From positions 3,182,001-3,246,000 of the forward strand of contig NZ_CP134605.1 of NCBI RefSeq assembly GCF_031844685.1: DNA of 64,000 nucleotides. The letters are read 5' to 3'. A model generated the notes under the pieces. The model did not search any database, was not told the origin of the DNA, and worked only from the letters and a program-made list of their open reading frames with translations. The first letter of the stretch is position 1. The number at the start of each line of letters is the position of its first letter. The position numbers and the translations under genes are program-made. Positions 8,975 through 16,981 of the stretch are shown here, one piece after another. Source of the DNA: Streptomyces sp. ITFR-21 (GTDB lineage: Bacteria > Actinomycetota > Actinomycetes > Streptomycetales > Streptomycetaceae).

Positions 8975-9616
8975 ATGAACGAGATCCGTGCCCCGCGCCC
9001 CCGCGGGCGGTGGCAGGCGCTGCCGCACTGGGTGCCCCTTCCGCTGGGCCTGGGCATCGGGCTGGCCGCCGGGCTCGGCTACGGGCTGACGGCGACACCG
9101 CAGTACGCGGCCACCAGTTATGTGCTGGTCGTGCCGCAGCATGCCGCGGACGCGGCGACCGCACTCGGCTTCGCGCAGGCGTACGGCCGTATCGTCACCG
9201 GCCAGGCGGTGCTGGCCGGGGCGCAGACCGCCGCCCGCGCCACCGCCGCGGAGCTGAGGGGGCGCGTCCAGGCGGCGACCTCGCCGGACGCCCCGATGAT
9301 CTCCGTCACCGGGACCTCCGCGCACGGCCCGGCCGCCGCCCGCATCGCCAACGCCGTCGCCGGCTCGCTCACCGCCACCGCCGACCGCGACGCCGCGGCC
9401 ACCGGGGTACGCCTGCTCGTCTTCTCCCCCGCGGCGGTTCCCACCGCCCCCGCGTCCCCCTCCGCCCCGCTGTCCGCCGCCGTGGGCGCCAGCGCCGGCG
9501 GCCTGCTCGGCGCCCTCGTCCTCCTGGTCCGCCCCCGGCCCCCCCGCCCCGACCGACAGCCCCCCACCGTCCCCGCCCCCGCCCCGACCACCGAGCCCAC
9601 CCGGACGCCGGTATGA
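8975..9616 (+). CDS. Wzz/YveK-like chain-length or capsule export protein
   Basis: A 213-residue protein with two membrane segments, at about residues 22-42 and 160-185. The external loop between them contains QYAATSYVLV and a Val/Thr/Ala-rich stretch. This is the layout of polysaccharide co-polymerases without a tyrosine kinase domain. It should set chain length together with the Wzy-like polymerase. ATG 8975 has GAGAG five bases upstream. ATG 8963 is also in frame and overlaps the previous stop as ATGA, so the true start could be four residues earlier. The C-terminus is a Pro/Arg/Thr-rich cytosolic tail. Confidence 0.7.
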   Translation: MNEIRAPRPRGRWQALPHWVPLPLGLGIGLAAGLGYGLTATPQYAATSYVLVVPQHAADAATALGFAQAYGRIVTGQAVLAGAQTAARATAAELRGRVQAATSPDAPMISVTGTSAHGPAAARIANAVAGSLTATADRDAAATGVRLLVFSPAAVPTAPASPSAPLSAAVGASAGGLLGALVLLVRPRPPRPDRQPPTVPAPAPTTEPTRTPV

Positions 9617-10974
9617 CCAGCGCCCCGGAAAGACCCCGCACACCGGAAGGCACCGCCACCGACACCGGCAGCGGCCGGGCGGAAGCCGCCTCCGCACCAC
9701 CGCCTCCGGGCACCCCCGCCATCTGCCGCGCCCCGGACCAGCTCACCGCCCCCGGACCGACCACCCCGGGAAAGCCCCGCGGACCAGGAGACACCGACAC
9801 CGACGGCACCCGGGCCGAAGCCGCCGCCCCACCCCCACCTCCCGGCACCCCCGCCATCCCGCTGCGAACCGCCGTCTGCCGCGCGCCCGACGAGTTCGCC
9901 GCCCTCGGGCCCGCCTGGAACCGGCTCCACCGGAGCTGCCCGCCCGCCACCGCCTTCCAGACGCACGCGTGGCTGCACTCCTGGTGGCTCTCCTACGGGG
10001 TCCCCGGCCGGTTGCGGCTGGTGCTGGTGTGGCGGGGCGGGGACCTGGTCGGCGCGGCGCCGCTGATGCGGGTCCGGCGGCCGTACCCGGTGCTGGTGCC
10101 GCTCGGCGGGGCGATCACCGACTACCTGGACGTGCTCGTCGACCCCGGGGCGGACGCGGCCGGCGAGGTGACCGCGGCGCTGGCCGACGGGGTGCGGCGG
10201 GCGGCCCGCGGGGCGGTCGTCGACCTGCGGGAGGTACGGGCCGGAGCCGCCGCCGAGGCCCTGTACGCGTGCTGGCGCGGGCCGAGGCGGCGGCTGCCCG
10301 ACGCGGTGTGCCTGGAGCTGCCGGGGGTGCCGATGGACGAGCTGATCGCCCGGGTCGGCAGCTCGCGCGGGCAGCGCATCCGCTCGGCGCTGCGGAAGCT
10401 GGACGCCGCCGGGGTCGTGGAACGCGACGTGCCGGCCGCGCAGGCCCCGGCCGCGGTGGCGGCGATACTGCGGCTGCACCTGCTCCAGTGGCGGGGCCGC
10501 GGGGTGACCCCGGAGCACGAACGGCCGCGGTTCGCCGCGCACCTGGCGCGGGCCGCCCAGGCGATGGTGGCCTCCGGCGACGCGGTGCTCACCGAGTTCG
10601 CCCTGGGCGGCGAGGTCGTCGCGGTGAACCTGACGGTGCTCTCGCCGGGCCTGGCCGGCGGGTACCTGTACGGGGCCCGGCCGGAGCTGCGCGGCACCCG
10701 GGTGGACCTGAACACGCTGCTGACGCGGCACGGCGTACGCCAGGCGGCCGGCGGCGGGCGGGCCACGCTGAGCCTGCTGCGCGGCGCCGAACCGTACAAG
10801 TCCCACTGGCGCCCCGACCACCGCGCCAACCAGCGCCTGCTGCTCGCGGCCGGACCGGCCGCGCCGCTGCTGCTGGTCCGGTACGCGCTGGCCCGGTGCC
10901 GGGCGGCGGCGGGCGCCCGGCCGGGGCTACGGGCGTTGCGCGACCGCCTCAGGCCGCGCGGCGCCGCGCGGTGA
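9613..10974 (+). CDS. FemAB/CelD-type acyltransferase (GNAT fold), last gene of operon
   Basis: A 453-residue protein. Residues 1-90 are Pro/Ala/Gly-rich. From about 95 onward it matches the CelD/BcsL (double GNAT, FemAB-like) family, with AFQTHAWLHSWWLSYG, then GGAITDYLDVLVD, and a C-terminal block ending GAEPYKSHWRP. Members of this family occur in many bacterial polysaccharide clusters and are thought to acylate sugars or aminoacylate glycan precursors. The substrate here is unknown. The ATGA overlap couples it to the chain-length gene. Its last 48 bases overlap the convergent hydrolase gene on the other strand. Confidence 0.78.
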   Translation: MTSAPERPRTPEGTATDTGSGRAEAASAPPPPGTPAICRAPDQLTAPGPTTPGKPRGPGDTDTDGTRAEAAAPPPPPGTPAIPLRTAVCRAPDEFAALGPAWNRLHRSCPPATAFQTHAWLHSWWLSYGVPGRLRLVLVWRGGDLVGAAPLMRVRRPYPVLVPLGGAITDYLDVLVDPGADAAGEVTAALADGVRRAARGAVVDLREVRAGAAAEALYACWRGPRRRLPDAVCLELPGVPMDELIARVGSSRGQRIRSALRKLDAAGVVERDVPAAQAPAAVAAILRLHLLQWRGRGVTPEHERPRFAAHLARAAQAMVASGDAVLTEFALGGEVVAVNLTVLSPGLAGGYLYGARPELRGTRVDLNTLLTRHGVRQAAGGGRATLSLLRGAEPYKSHWRPDHRANQRLLLAAGPAAPLLLVRYALARCRAAAGARPGLRALRDRLRPRGAAR

Positions 10975-12087
10975 CCGCGGCCCCGGACGGCCCGCCGCTC
11001 GGGCGGCCACGCCGCGCACCACCGGGCCGCGGGGCTGCGAACCGCCGGGCTGCGGACGCCCGGCGGAGAGCAGCTCCCGGTAGACCGCCGACGATCTGGG
11101 GTTCTCCGCGCACGCCAGCACACCGTGCGGGCAGTAGTCCGTGATCGTCTGGTAGAGCGGTTTGTGGCCGATGATCCAGCCCAGCATCAGGCGCATGTAG
11201 TCAGGGTTGTCGCCGTTGCGGAACAGCCCCCACTCCGGGTACGAGATCGCCTTGCCGTGCCCGGCCGCGAAGTCCACCTGCGCCTGGAGCCCGTACGGCT
11301 CGGTCACCTGGTCGGAGAAGGACGCGCCGGGCGGCTGGTCGTAGGAGTCCATGCCGATGACGTCGACGGTGTCGTCGCCGGGGTAGCACCGCGTCCAGGC
11401 GATGGCGTCCTGCCCCCGGTCGGGCGCGAAGTCGAACCGGAAGCGCTGCCCGGGGACCGCCCGCATCGCGGAGACGATCCGCTTCCAGTAGGTCCGCCAG
11501 CCGTCCGGGTCGGGCGCGCAGCGGTGGGTGTACGTGGTCCCGTTCATCTCCCAGCCGAGCACGACCACCGTGTCCGGCACCCCGAGCGCCACCAGCCGCC
11601 GCGCCAGCCGGGTGAAGTGGGCGTCGTACGCGCCGCCCGCCCCGGCCCGGATCCGGGTACGCACCTCCCGGTCGGGGACGTGGTCCTCGTTGTGGTCCTG
11701 CATCGGCACGTTGAGCACGAACATCCGGTCCGGCCCGGCGCGCTTCCAGTCCGCCCACGGCTTGAGCAAGGCGTCGTCGCCCTCGATGCCGGCCCAGTCC
11801 CCGCCGGGCAGATACGTGTGGCCGACGCGCGTCCGGGTGCCGCCGAGCCAGGACTCCAGCGCGGCGATACCGCTGATCCCGTCGGGCCCCGAGTCGGTGA
11901 AGGCCCCCATCGGCGGCAAGGGGTCGGCGGCGGCCGGCGCCGCGGCGCCCGGGGACGCGACCGGGGCGGGCGGGGGTTCCTGGGGTGTGTCGTCGCCGAG
12001 CGCGGACGGGGTGAGGCCGGTCAGCAGCAACGCCGCCGTGACCGCTCCGACACCCGTTCCCGCCAACCACCGGCGCCGATCCGCCAT
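10927..12087 (-). CDS. Secreted GH26-like glycoside hydrolase
   Basis: A 386-residue exported protein. The start is chosen at ATG 12087, five bases after AAGGAG; GTG 12093 abuts that ribosome site and is less likely. The N-terminus MADRRRWLAGTGVGAVTAALLL resembles a Tat or Sec signal and is followed by a Pro/Ala linker. The catalytic region has LGWEMNGTTYTHRC (E of W-E-M-N as probable acid/base) and ISYPEWGLF (E as probable nucleophile), the pattern of GH26 beta-mannanase-like enzymes. It lies tail-to-tail with the polysaccharide operon, so it may trim or release that glycan, which would be a natural partner role. Its substrate is not predictable. The C-terminal 55 residues are low-complexity and encoded opposite the acyltransferase end. 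Confidence 0.78.
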   Translation of the reverse strand: MADRRRWLAGTGVGAVTAALLLTGLTPSALGDDTPQEPPPAPVASPGAAAPAAADPLPPMGAFTDSGPDGISGIAALESWLGGTRTRVGHTYLPGGDWAGIEGDDALLKPWADWKRAGPDRMFVLNVPMQDHNEDHVPDREVRTRIRAGAGGAYDAHFTRLARRLVALGVPDTVVVLGWEMNGTTYTHRCAPDPDGWRTYWKRIVSAMRAVPGQRFRFDFAPDRGQDAIAWTRCYPGDDTVDVIGMDSYDQPPGASFSDQVTEPYGLQAQVDFAAGHGKAISYPEWGLFRNGDNPDYMRLMLGWIIGHKPLYQTITDYCPHGVLACAENPRSSAVYRELLSAGRPQPGGSQPRGPVVRGVAARAAGRPGPRSPRGAARPEAVAQRP

Positions 12088-12419
12088 GGTCACTCCTTCG
12101 CCGTGGGCGGTGACGCGCGATCACGCCCCCTGACGACCAGTCATAACGCGGGTGGGACCGGCCCGCGCGTTGACTGCGCCGTACGTGTCGGCCGATGCGC
12201 TGTACCGGGGTCCGCCCCCGCACCACGCCGAGCGGTGGTCGTTTCCCCGGCGGGTCGTCAACTGCCCGGCGGTGGCCGCGGACGCCTCACTCGGGCGGAT
12301 GAATTCACGGCCGCCGCTCACCGGTTTTCCGCTGCCCTCACTCTTGCGGCGGCATGATTATGCGGCGTCGCGCGGTAAACCCAGAACGACGGACACGAGC
12401 GGGTGAGAGGAGCCGGGCC
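12088..12419. promoter_or_regulatory. Divergent region between GH26-like gene and melC1
   Basis: About 330 bases with no supported gene. It must hold the promoters for the minus-strand hydrolase and the plus-strand melC operon. The hydrolase ribosome site lies at 12093-12098 and that of melC1 at 12406-12413. No clear operator could be picked out by eye. Confidence 0.5.
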
Positions 12420-12911
12420 ATGGTGACGCGCAGAAGAGTGCTCAGGACCGGCCTGACGACCGCGGCGGCGGTCGCGGGCACCACGGCGGCCCTGCGGCCG
12501 ATGCTGGCGTCGGGCACCGGCCACCCGGCCGGACCGGCCGACGACGACGCCGGCGCCGGGCCGGCCGGGTCATGGCGGCACGGCGCCGACGCCGGCGGGC
12601 CGGCGCTGTTCGACGAGGTGTACCGGGACCGCCGTATCCAGGGCTTCGCCTCGGACGCGGAGACCGGTCTCGACATCCGGATCGACGGCCGGCCGTTGGA
12701 GCTGATGCGCCGGGTGGACGGCAGCTGGATCAGCGTCGCCAACCACTTCCAGCCCTTCCTGACACCGCTCGCCACCGCCCGCGGCGCCGTCGACGCCATC
12801 GGCCGGGCCGACCTGTCCATGGACACCGCGTCCATGGCGTCCATGGCGTCCATGGCGTCCATGGCCGCCGTGCCGTCCGTGGAGTCCACGGACTCCGGCC
12901 ACCACCACTGA
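12420..12911 (+). CDS. melC1: Tyrosinase copper chaperone MelC1
   Basis: A 163-residue caddie protein for the tyrosinase encoded next. It carries copper into apo-tyrosinase and helps export it, since the enzyme has no signal of its own. The N-terminus MVTRRRVLRTG followed by an Ala-rich hydrophobic stretch is a twin-arginine signal. The mature part has the family core with DEVYRDRRIQGF, IDGRPLELMRR and SWISVANHFQPF. ATG 12420 follows GAGAGGAG at a normal distance. Unusually, the C-terminus is extended by a run of Met-Ala-Ser triplets encoded by 9-base DNA repeats, then ends HHH. These residues could bind copper. Confidence 0.92.
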   Translation: MVTRRRVLRTGLTTAAAVAGTTAALRPMLASGTGHPAGPADDDAGAGPAGSWRHGADAGGPALFDEVYRDRRIQGFASDAETGLDIRIDGRPLELMRRVDGSWISVANHFQPFLTPLATARGAVDAIGRADLSMDTASMASMASMASMAAVPSVESTDSGHHH

Positions 12912-12934
12912 CCACCGGCGAGGGGCCCGCACCC

Positions 12935-13804
12935 GTGTACACCCGCAGAAACCAGCGACACCTCACCAGCGCCCAGCGCGAGCGGTTCGTCCAGGCCGTC
13001 CTCCAGCTCAAGCGCCAGGGCCGCTACGACAAGTACGTCTCCCTGCACAGCAGGTACTTCACGGCGGACGGGCAGAGCGGGCTGCGGGTGGCGCACATGG
13101 CGCCGACCTTCTTCCCCTGGCACCGCAAGTTCCTGCTGGTCTTCGAGCGGGACCTGCGGCTGATCGACCCCACCGTCACCATCCCGTACTGGGACTGGAC
13201 GGCCGACCGGGCCGAGTCGTCCGCGCTGTGGGACGACGACTTCATGGGCGGCAACGGGCGGTCCAGCGACGGCCAGGTGATGACCGGTCCGTTCGCGTAC
13301 CGCAACGGCGACTGGCCGATCAACTACAGCGTCACCGAGGAGAAGTACCTGACCCGCGGCATCGGCCGCCCGGACCGGCCGATCGAGCTCCCCACCACGG
13401 CGGAGCTGGAAGGGGCGCTGTCGATGCCGGTGTACGACACGGCGCCGTGGAACTCCGCACCGGCCACCAAGGGCTTCCGCAACAGGATCGAGGGCTGGAC
13501 CGCCAGCGAGAACCTCGGCGGCTACCTGCACAACCGGGTGCACCAGTGGGTGGGCGGCCACATGACCGGCGCGTCCTCGCCCAACGACCCGGTGTTCTGG
13601 CTGCACCACGCGTTCATCGACCTGATCTGGGTGCGCTGGCAGCGCCGGCACCCCTCGTCGGCGTATCTGCCGGCCAAGCCGCTGGGCGGCGGGGACGCCC
13701 AGCACGGGCGGGTGATCAGCGCCGGCGAGCCGATGCCGCCGTTCGGCGTGAAGCCGTCGGCGGTCTTCGACCACCGCGCGTACTACACGTACGAGGAGAA
13801 CTGA
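12935..13804 (+). CDS. melC2: Tyrosinase MelC2
   Basis: A 289-residue type-3 copper monooxygenase that oxidises tyrosine to dopaquinone, the first step to melanin. All six copper ligands can be placed: CuA His38, His54 and His63, and CuB His199, His203 and His225. The signatures are FFPWHRKFLLVFERDL and DPVFWLHHAFIDL. It lacks a signal peptide, as expected for an enzyme exported with MelC1. GTG 12935 lies 23 bases after the melC1 stop, behind a GCGAGGGG ribosome site, so the two form one operon. It is slightly longer than the usual 273 residues, with about nine extra residues in the middle. Confidence 0.95.
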   Translation: MYTRRNQRHLTSAQRERFVQAVLQLKRQGRYDKYVSLHSRYFTADGQSGLRVAHMAPTFFPWHRKFLLVFERDLRLIDPTVTIPYWDWTADRAESSALWDDDFMGGNGRSSDGQVMTGPFAYRNGDWPINYSVTEEKYLTRGIGRPDRPIELPTTAELEGALSMPVYDTAPWNSAPATKGFRNRIEGWTASENLGGYLHNRVHQWVGGHMTGASSPNDPVFWLHHAFIDLIWVRWQRRHPSSAYLPAKPLGGGDAQHGRVISAGEPMPPFGVKPSAVFDHRAYYTYEEN

Positions 13805-13837
13805 CCGGCGCCCGCCGGGACAGGCCGCACGTGCAAA

Positions 13838-13875
13838 AGCGGCCCCCCACGCCGGTGAAGGCGGGAGGGGCCGCT
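13838..13875. terminator. Hairpin terminator after melC2
   Basis: AGCGGCCCCCCACGCC and GGCGGGAGGGGCCGCT form a near-perfect stem around a short loop. It sits between the stop of melC2 and the stop of the convergent chaplin gene, so it can end both transcripts. Confidence 0.75.
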
Positions 13876-13889
13876 CGCCGGTCACCGAC

Positions 13890-14159
13890 CTACCAGGCGG
13901 TGGCGCCGCTGGGCTGCGCCGACACGTTCGCGCAGGAGTTGCCGAACGCCGGGTTCAGCAGGCCGATGATGTCCACCGTGTTGCCACAGAGGTTCACCGG
14001 AATGTGCACGGGCACCTGGATGAGGTTGCCGGACAGCACGCCCGGAGAACCGACCGCGGCACCCTGGGCACCGGAATCCGCCACAGCCATTCCAGCACCG
14101 CCGGCCAGCACGGCACCCGCGGCAGCGGTGACAGCCGCAGCCTTCGCGATACGCGACAT
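13890..14159 (-). CDS. Short chaplin
   Basis: An 89-residue secreted, surface-active protein of the aerial-hypha coat. A signal peptide covers about residues 1-28, ending near AVADSG. It is followed by one chaplin domain with SGNLIQVPVHIPVNLCGNT and AFGNSCAN, containing the two cysteines (58 and 76) that form a disulfide in short chaplins. No sortase motif is seen, so it is the short, ChpD-H-like class. ATG 14159 has AGGGAGA at a good distance. It assembles into amyloid fibrils at the hyphal surface, often with rodlins. Confidence 0.93.
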   Translation of the reverse strand: MSRIAKAAAVTAAAGAVLAGGAGMAVADSGAQGAAVGSPGVLSGNLIQVPVHIPVNLCGNTVDIIGLLNPAFGNSCANVSAQPSGATAW

Positions 14160-14487
14160 CAAGATCTCCCTGAGACGAAAACCAGCCGCAAAATCCTGCG
14201 GCTTTTGACGCTCGCACAACGGCCCCGGATCTCCATCGGTCACGCAAGTTGGGCTGAACCGGTGACATCGGATCAGAATGAGCCGACGAGGTGAAAGGAG
14301 GAGCGGTCGGATGCGGAAGCCCGTCCTGTGAGGGCCGCTGAGCCGGGACCCGCGGCTCCGCTCGGGACCCGCTTCGGGCCCCCGTACCGGCGGATCCGAC
14401 CCGAACGGGGGAATCCGGCCGTCGCAGGTCGCCCGCGGAGGTGAACGGCGCGGCCCCCCGGGCCGTTCGGCCGTTAGGGTCCGGCGC
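14160..14487. promoter_or_regulatory. Divergent region between chaplin and DUF5949-like gene
   Basis: About 330 bases without a supported gene. It contains the chaplin promoter on the minus strand and, at its right end, a TAGGGT -10 element (14475-14480) seven bases before the ATG at 14488. That spacing suggests a leaderless transcript for the plus-strand gene. Confidence 0.5.
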
Positions 14488-15009
14488 ATGAGCCAGACCA
14501 ACAGCACCACCGTGGCGTCCGCGTCGTCCAAGTCCTCCCTGCAGAGCCGTCTCGGCACCCTTGTGGTGATCCCGTGGGCCGGCCGGTACAGCGAGGACGG
14601 CGGCGACATGCCGTTCCTGATGGCCTATTCGCTCGGCGACGGGTCGGACGGGCCGGCGGCCGGCGAGGCGGCGGTGCTGGCGGTCGCGAAGGAACTCGGG
14701 CTGCCGGTGGGCGGCCCGATCCTCGACGTGTCGCAGGTCCCGAAGGCCGGTGTGACCGTGCTGGTGGCGGGTGGCAAGGCGGTGCTGACCATGCCGTATC
14801 TGCACGCGGCCTGCCCGGTGCCGGACCAGTGGACGGCCGCGGCCGCCGGGCGCGGGGCGGTGTACGTGATCCTGGCCGCCCGCCCCTGGCCGGAGGCGGC
14901 GCCCGGCGCCGAGATCGGCGAGGAGGCCCTGCGGGACTTCGCCGGCGACCCGGAGGTACTGGGGGGCGCGGCGCACTTCCTGGTGCCGGTGAGCTCGCTG
15001 CGCGGCTGA
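14488..15009 (+). CDS. Small actinobacterial protein, DUF5949-like
   Basis: A 173-residue, probably cytosolic protein. The core reads LGTLVVIPWAGRYSEDGGDMPFLMAYSLGDG and LAARPWPEA, which I associate with the Streptomyces DUF5949 family. The function is unknown. There is no signal peptide or membrane segment. No ribosome site precedes the ATG; instead a TAGGGT -10-like hexamer lies seven bases upstream, as in leaderless genes. It is followed by a strong terminator and appears monocistronic. Confidence 0.7.
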   Translation: MSQTNSTTVASASSKSSLQSRLGTLVVIPWAGRYSEDGGDMPFLMAYSLGDGSDGPAAGEAAVLAVAKELGLPVGGPILDVSQVPKAGVTVLVAGGKAVLTMPYLHAACPVPDQWTAAAAGRGAVYVILAARPWPEAAPGAEIGEEALRDFAGDPEVLGGAAHFLVPVSSLRG

Positions 15010-15102
15010 CCGGCGGCCCGCGCGAGGGTGCGGCTCCCCTGCCGCCCTGTCGCCCTGCTCTCGGCCCGCAATGACCGGCCCGCCCGCGCGAGGGTGCGAC
15101 GG

Positions 15103-15143
15103 ACCGGAAGGGGCGCCCCCAGCGCGGGGGCGCCCCTTCCGGT
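15103..15143. terminator. Perfect 18-bp hairpin terminator
   Basis: ACCGGAAGGGGCGCCCCC (15103-15120) and its exact complement at 15126-15143 flank the loop AGCGC. It ends the DUF5949-like transcript and may also serve the convergent small secreted gene. A second short inverted repeat, GGCCGGCC at 15183-15190 and 15198-15205, lies just downstream. Confidence 0.8.
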
Positions 15144-15286
15144 GTCCGGGACCGGCTACCGGCCGGGCCTCGGGGATCCGGGGGCCGGCCAATGTGAGGC
15201 CGGCCGCGAGGGCCGGCGTGAAAGACGGGAACCAGCCGGTGTACAGGCCGAGGCCAGCCGGAGGTCAGTGGTCGACCGGCCGTTGA

Positions 15287-15568
15287 TCAGCCGTTGATGA
15301 GGTGGTCGCCCGCGCTCACCGCGGCCGCGCCGGCCTGTACGGCGTTGTCGACCGCGGTGACCTTCTGGCCCACGCCGGTCTGGTTCACCACGTTGTGCGC
15401 GGCGGCGCCGGCCTGGGCGCCGACGGACGAGGCGGTGATCGCCGTGCCGGTCAGCGTGGAGCCCAGGTCCGCGGCGTGGGTGGGGGTAGCGGCCTGGGCG
15501 AGGGGTGCGGCGGCGGCCAGCAGGAAGGACCCGACGGCGGCGGAGGTGAGGATTCGGCAGACATTCAT
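15287..15568 (-). CDS. Small secreted Ala/Val-rich protein, unknown function
   Basis: A 93-residue protein with a clear signal peptide (MNVCRILTSAAVGSFLLAAAA, probable cleavage near AQAATP). The mature part of about 65 residues is rich in Ala, Val, Thr and Gly. It has alternating motifs such as NVVNQTGVGQKVTAVDNAVQ and no cysteines. I do not recognise the family. Size, export and nearness to a chaplin suggest a surface or envelope role, but this is only inference. ATG 15568 has a weak upstream GGAGGG about 20 bases away, so expression may be low or leaderless. Confidence 0.6.
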   Translation of the reverse strand: MNVCRILTSAAVGSFLLAAAAPLAQAATPTHAADLGSTLTGTAITASSVGAQAGAAAHNVVNQTGVGQKVTAVDNAVQAGAAAVSAGDHLING

Positions 15569-15837
15569 GCCCGCTACAACGCCCCGTACCCCCTCCAGGG
15601 CACGCTCCCGGCCCCCGATGGTCACCCTTCCCCGCCGCCGTTCACCCGCTCGGGCCGCACCGCGGGTCCGCCGGGCCCGGCCCGCGGCGTGGCGCCGCCG
15701 GCCAGCCCGGCACCGACCCGCACCGCGCCGGCCCGCAGGGCGTGGGCGGCGGCCCGGACCGGTGCGCCGCCCGGTCGGGCCCGGCCGTCGCGGAGCGACC
15801 CCCCGCTGCCTCGCCGCGGCGGGGGGACCGCCTCCGG

Positions 15838-16866
15838 TCAGCCGGCGGTGGTGCGGTGCTCCAGCGCCCAGGCCAGGGCGTGGTCGGCGACGTCCTCCCA
15901 GCCCTCGTGGAAGGCGGTGCCGTGGTCGCGGCCCCGGTACGCCTTGTAGTCGGTGACCGCCTTGCTCCTGCCGAACCTGGTGAAGTTCTCGTGGACGACC
16001 GCGGCCGGGACGATGTGGTCCTCCGTGCCGGAGACCAGCAGCAGCGGCGCGCGGTCGCCGTTGTGGAAGTCGACGGTGGTGGCGGCGCGGCCCCTGGGCG
16101 TGAAGTTGGCCAGGCCGGCCTGGAACAGCGGGCGCCCCGGGCCGGGGATCGCGAACCGGGCCCGCTCCTCGGCCGCCTGGGCGGCGGAGACGGTGTTGGC
16201 GAAGGAGTAGTGGAACTGGGCGTCGTCCAGCGCGACGGCCTTCTTGATGTTCGCCGGGTTGCCCAGGACCGGGAACGAGGCCCGCAGGGTGGACAGCGGC
16301 AGCCGCAGCACACCGCGCGGCTGCGCCGGGTGCAGGGCCACGCCCGCGCTGCCCAGGCCCCGGTCGAGCAGGATCTGCGTGACCAGGCCGCCGAAGGAGT
16401 GACCGATGATGACCGGCGGCTCGGGCAGCGTGCGGATGAACGCGTCGTAGTGGTCGACGATCTCGGTGACGCCGATGTCGGACGGGGCCCGGTCGTGGTC
16501 CAGCGGCTGGTCCAGTTCGGAGACGCCGGGCCAGGCCGGGGCGTACACGGTGTGCCCTTCGGCGGTGAAGCGGTCGATCCACGGCTGCCAGCTGTGCGGG
16601 GTCATCCACAGGCCGTGGACGAGCACGATGGTCGCCCGCGGCTCGGCGGCCGGTCCGGTCGGCTCGGCGGCCTGCGCGGTCCCGGCGGCCTCGGCGGCCT
16701 TCGTGAGGTCCGCGGCCCCGCTGCCTTCCCCCGCCGCGGTCGGTTCCGCCGCCGCGGTCGGTTCCGCCGCCGCGGTCGGTTCCGCCGCCGCGGGGGGTTC
16801 TGTCGCCGCGGGGGGTTCTGTCGGCTCGGCGGGCCCGGTGGGCCGCCCGGTCGGCTGCTCTGACAT
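15838..16866 (-). CDS. Alpha/beta hydrolase with repeat-rich N-terminal tail
   Basis: A 342-residue alpha/beta hydrolase. Residues 1 to about 75 are a Pro/Glu/Thr/Ala repeat (A-A-A-E-P-T units, encoded by 15-18 base DNA repeats). The hydrolase core follows: VLVHGLWMTPHSW (oxyanion HG), IIGHSFGG (nucleophile Ser of G-H-S-F-G), SGTEDHIVP (acid Asp) and RGRDHGTAF (catalytic His). The substrate is unknown. ATG 16866 follows AAGGAGAA. It is divergent from a TetR regulator, with palindromes on both sides of the shared promoter region, so it is very likely repressed by that regulator. A cytosolic location is expected. Confidence 0.85.
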   Translation of the reverse strand: MSEQPTGRPTGPAEPTEPPAATEPPAAAEPTAAAEPTAAAEPTAAGEGSGAADLTKAAEAAGTAQAAEPTGPAAEPRATIVLVHGLWMTPHSWQPWIDRFTAEGHTVYAPAWPGVSELDQPLDHDRAPSDIGVTEIVDHYDAFIRTLPEPPVIIGHSFGGLVTQILLDRGLGSAGVALHPAQPRGVLRLPLSTLRASFPVLGNPANIKKAVALDDAQFHYSFANTVSAAQAAEERARFAIPGPGRPLFQAGLANFTPRGRAATTVDFHNGDRAPLLLVSGTEDHIVPAAVVHENFTRFGRSKAVTDYKAYRGRDHGTAFHEGWEDVADHALAWALEHRTTAG

Positions 16867-16900
16867 GGCGTTCTCCTTCGTGGCGCGGCCCACCCTCGGA

Positions 16901-16920
16901 GAGACAGACCGTTCTGTCTC
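16901..16920. promoter_or_regulatory. TetR operator 1
   Basis: GAGACAGACCGTTCTGTCTC is a perfect inverted repeat with 8-base arms and a 4-base centre. It lies 35 bases upstream of the hydrolase start, where it would block that promoter. Confidence 0.75.
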
Positions 16921-16955
16921 AAGAGTGGGCCCGGAGACCTCGACTGTCAAGCAGG

Positions 16956-16975
16956 GAGACAGAACGTTCTGTTAC
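16956..16975. promoter_or_regulatory. TetR operator 2
   Basis: GAGACAGAACGTTCTGTTAC repeats the operator 1 pattern; its core ACAGAACGTTCTGT (16959-16972) is a perfect palindrome. It ends seven bases before the tetR start and touches the likely -10 (TACGTT, 16973-16978), which fits autorepression. Confidence 0.75.
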
Positions 16976-16981
16976 GTTGGG

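Noticed and set aside
11125-12357. A 410-codon plus-strand frame opposite the GH26-like gene
   Set aside because: It is the antisense of a gene with signal peptide and catalytic motifs, and has no family features of its own.
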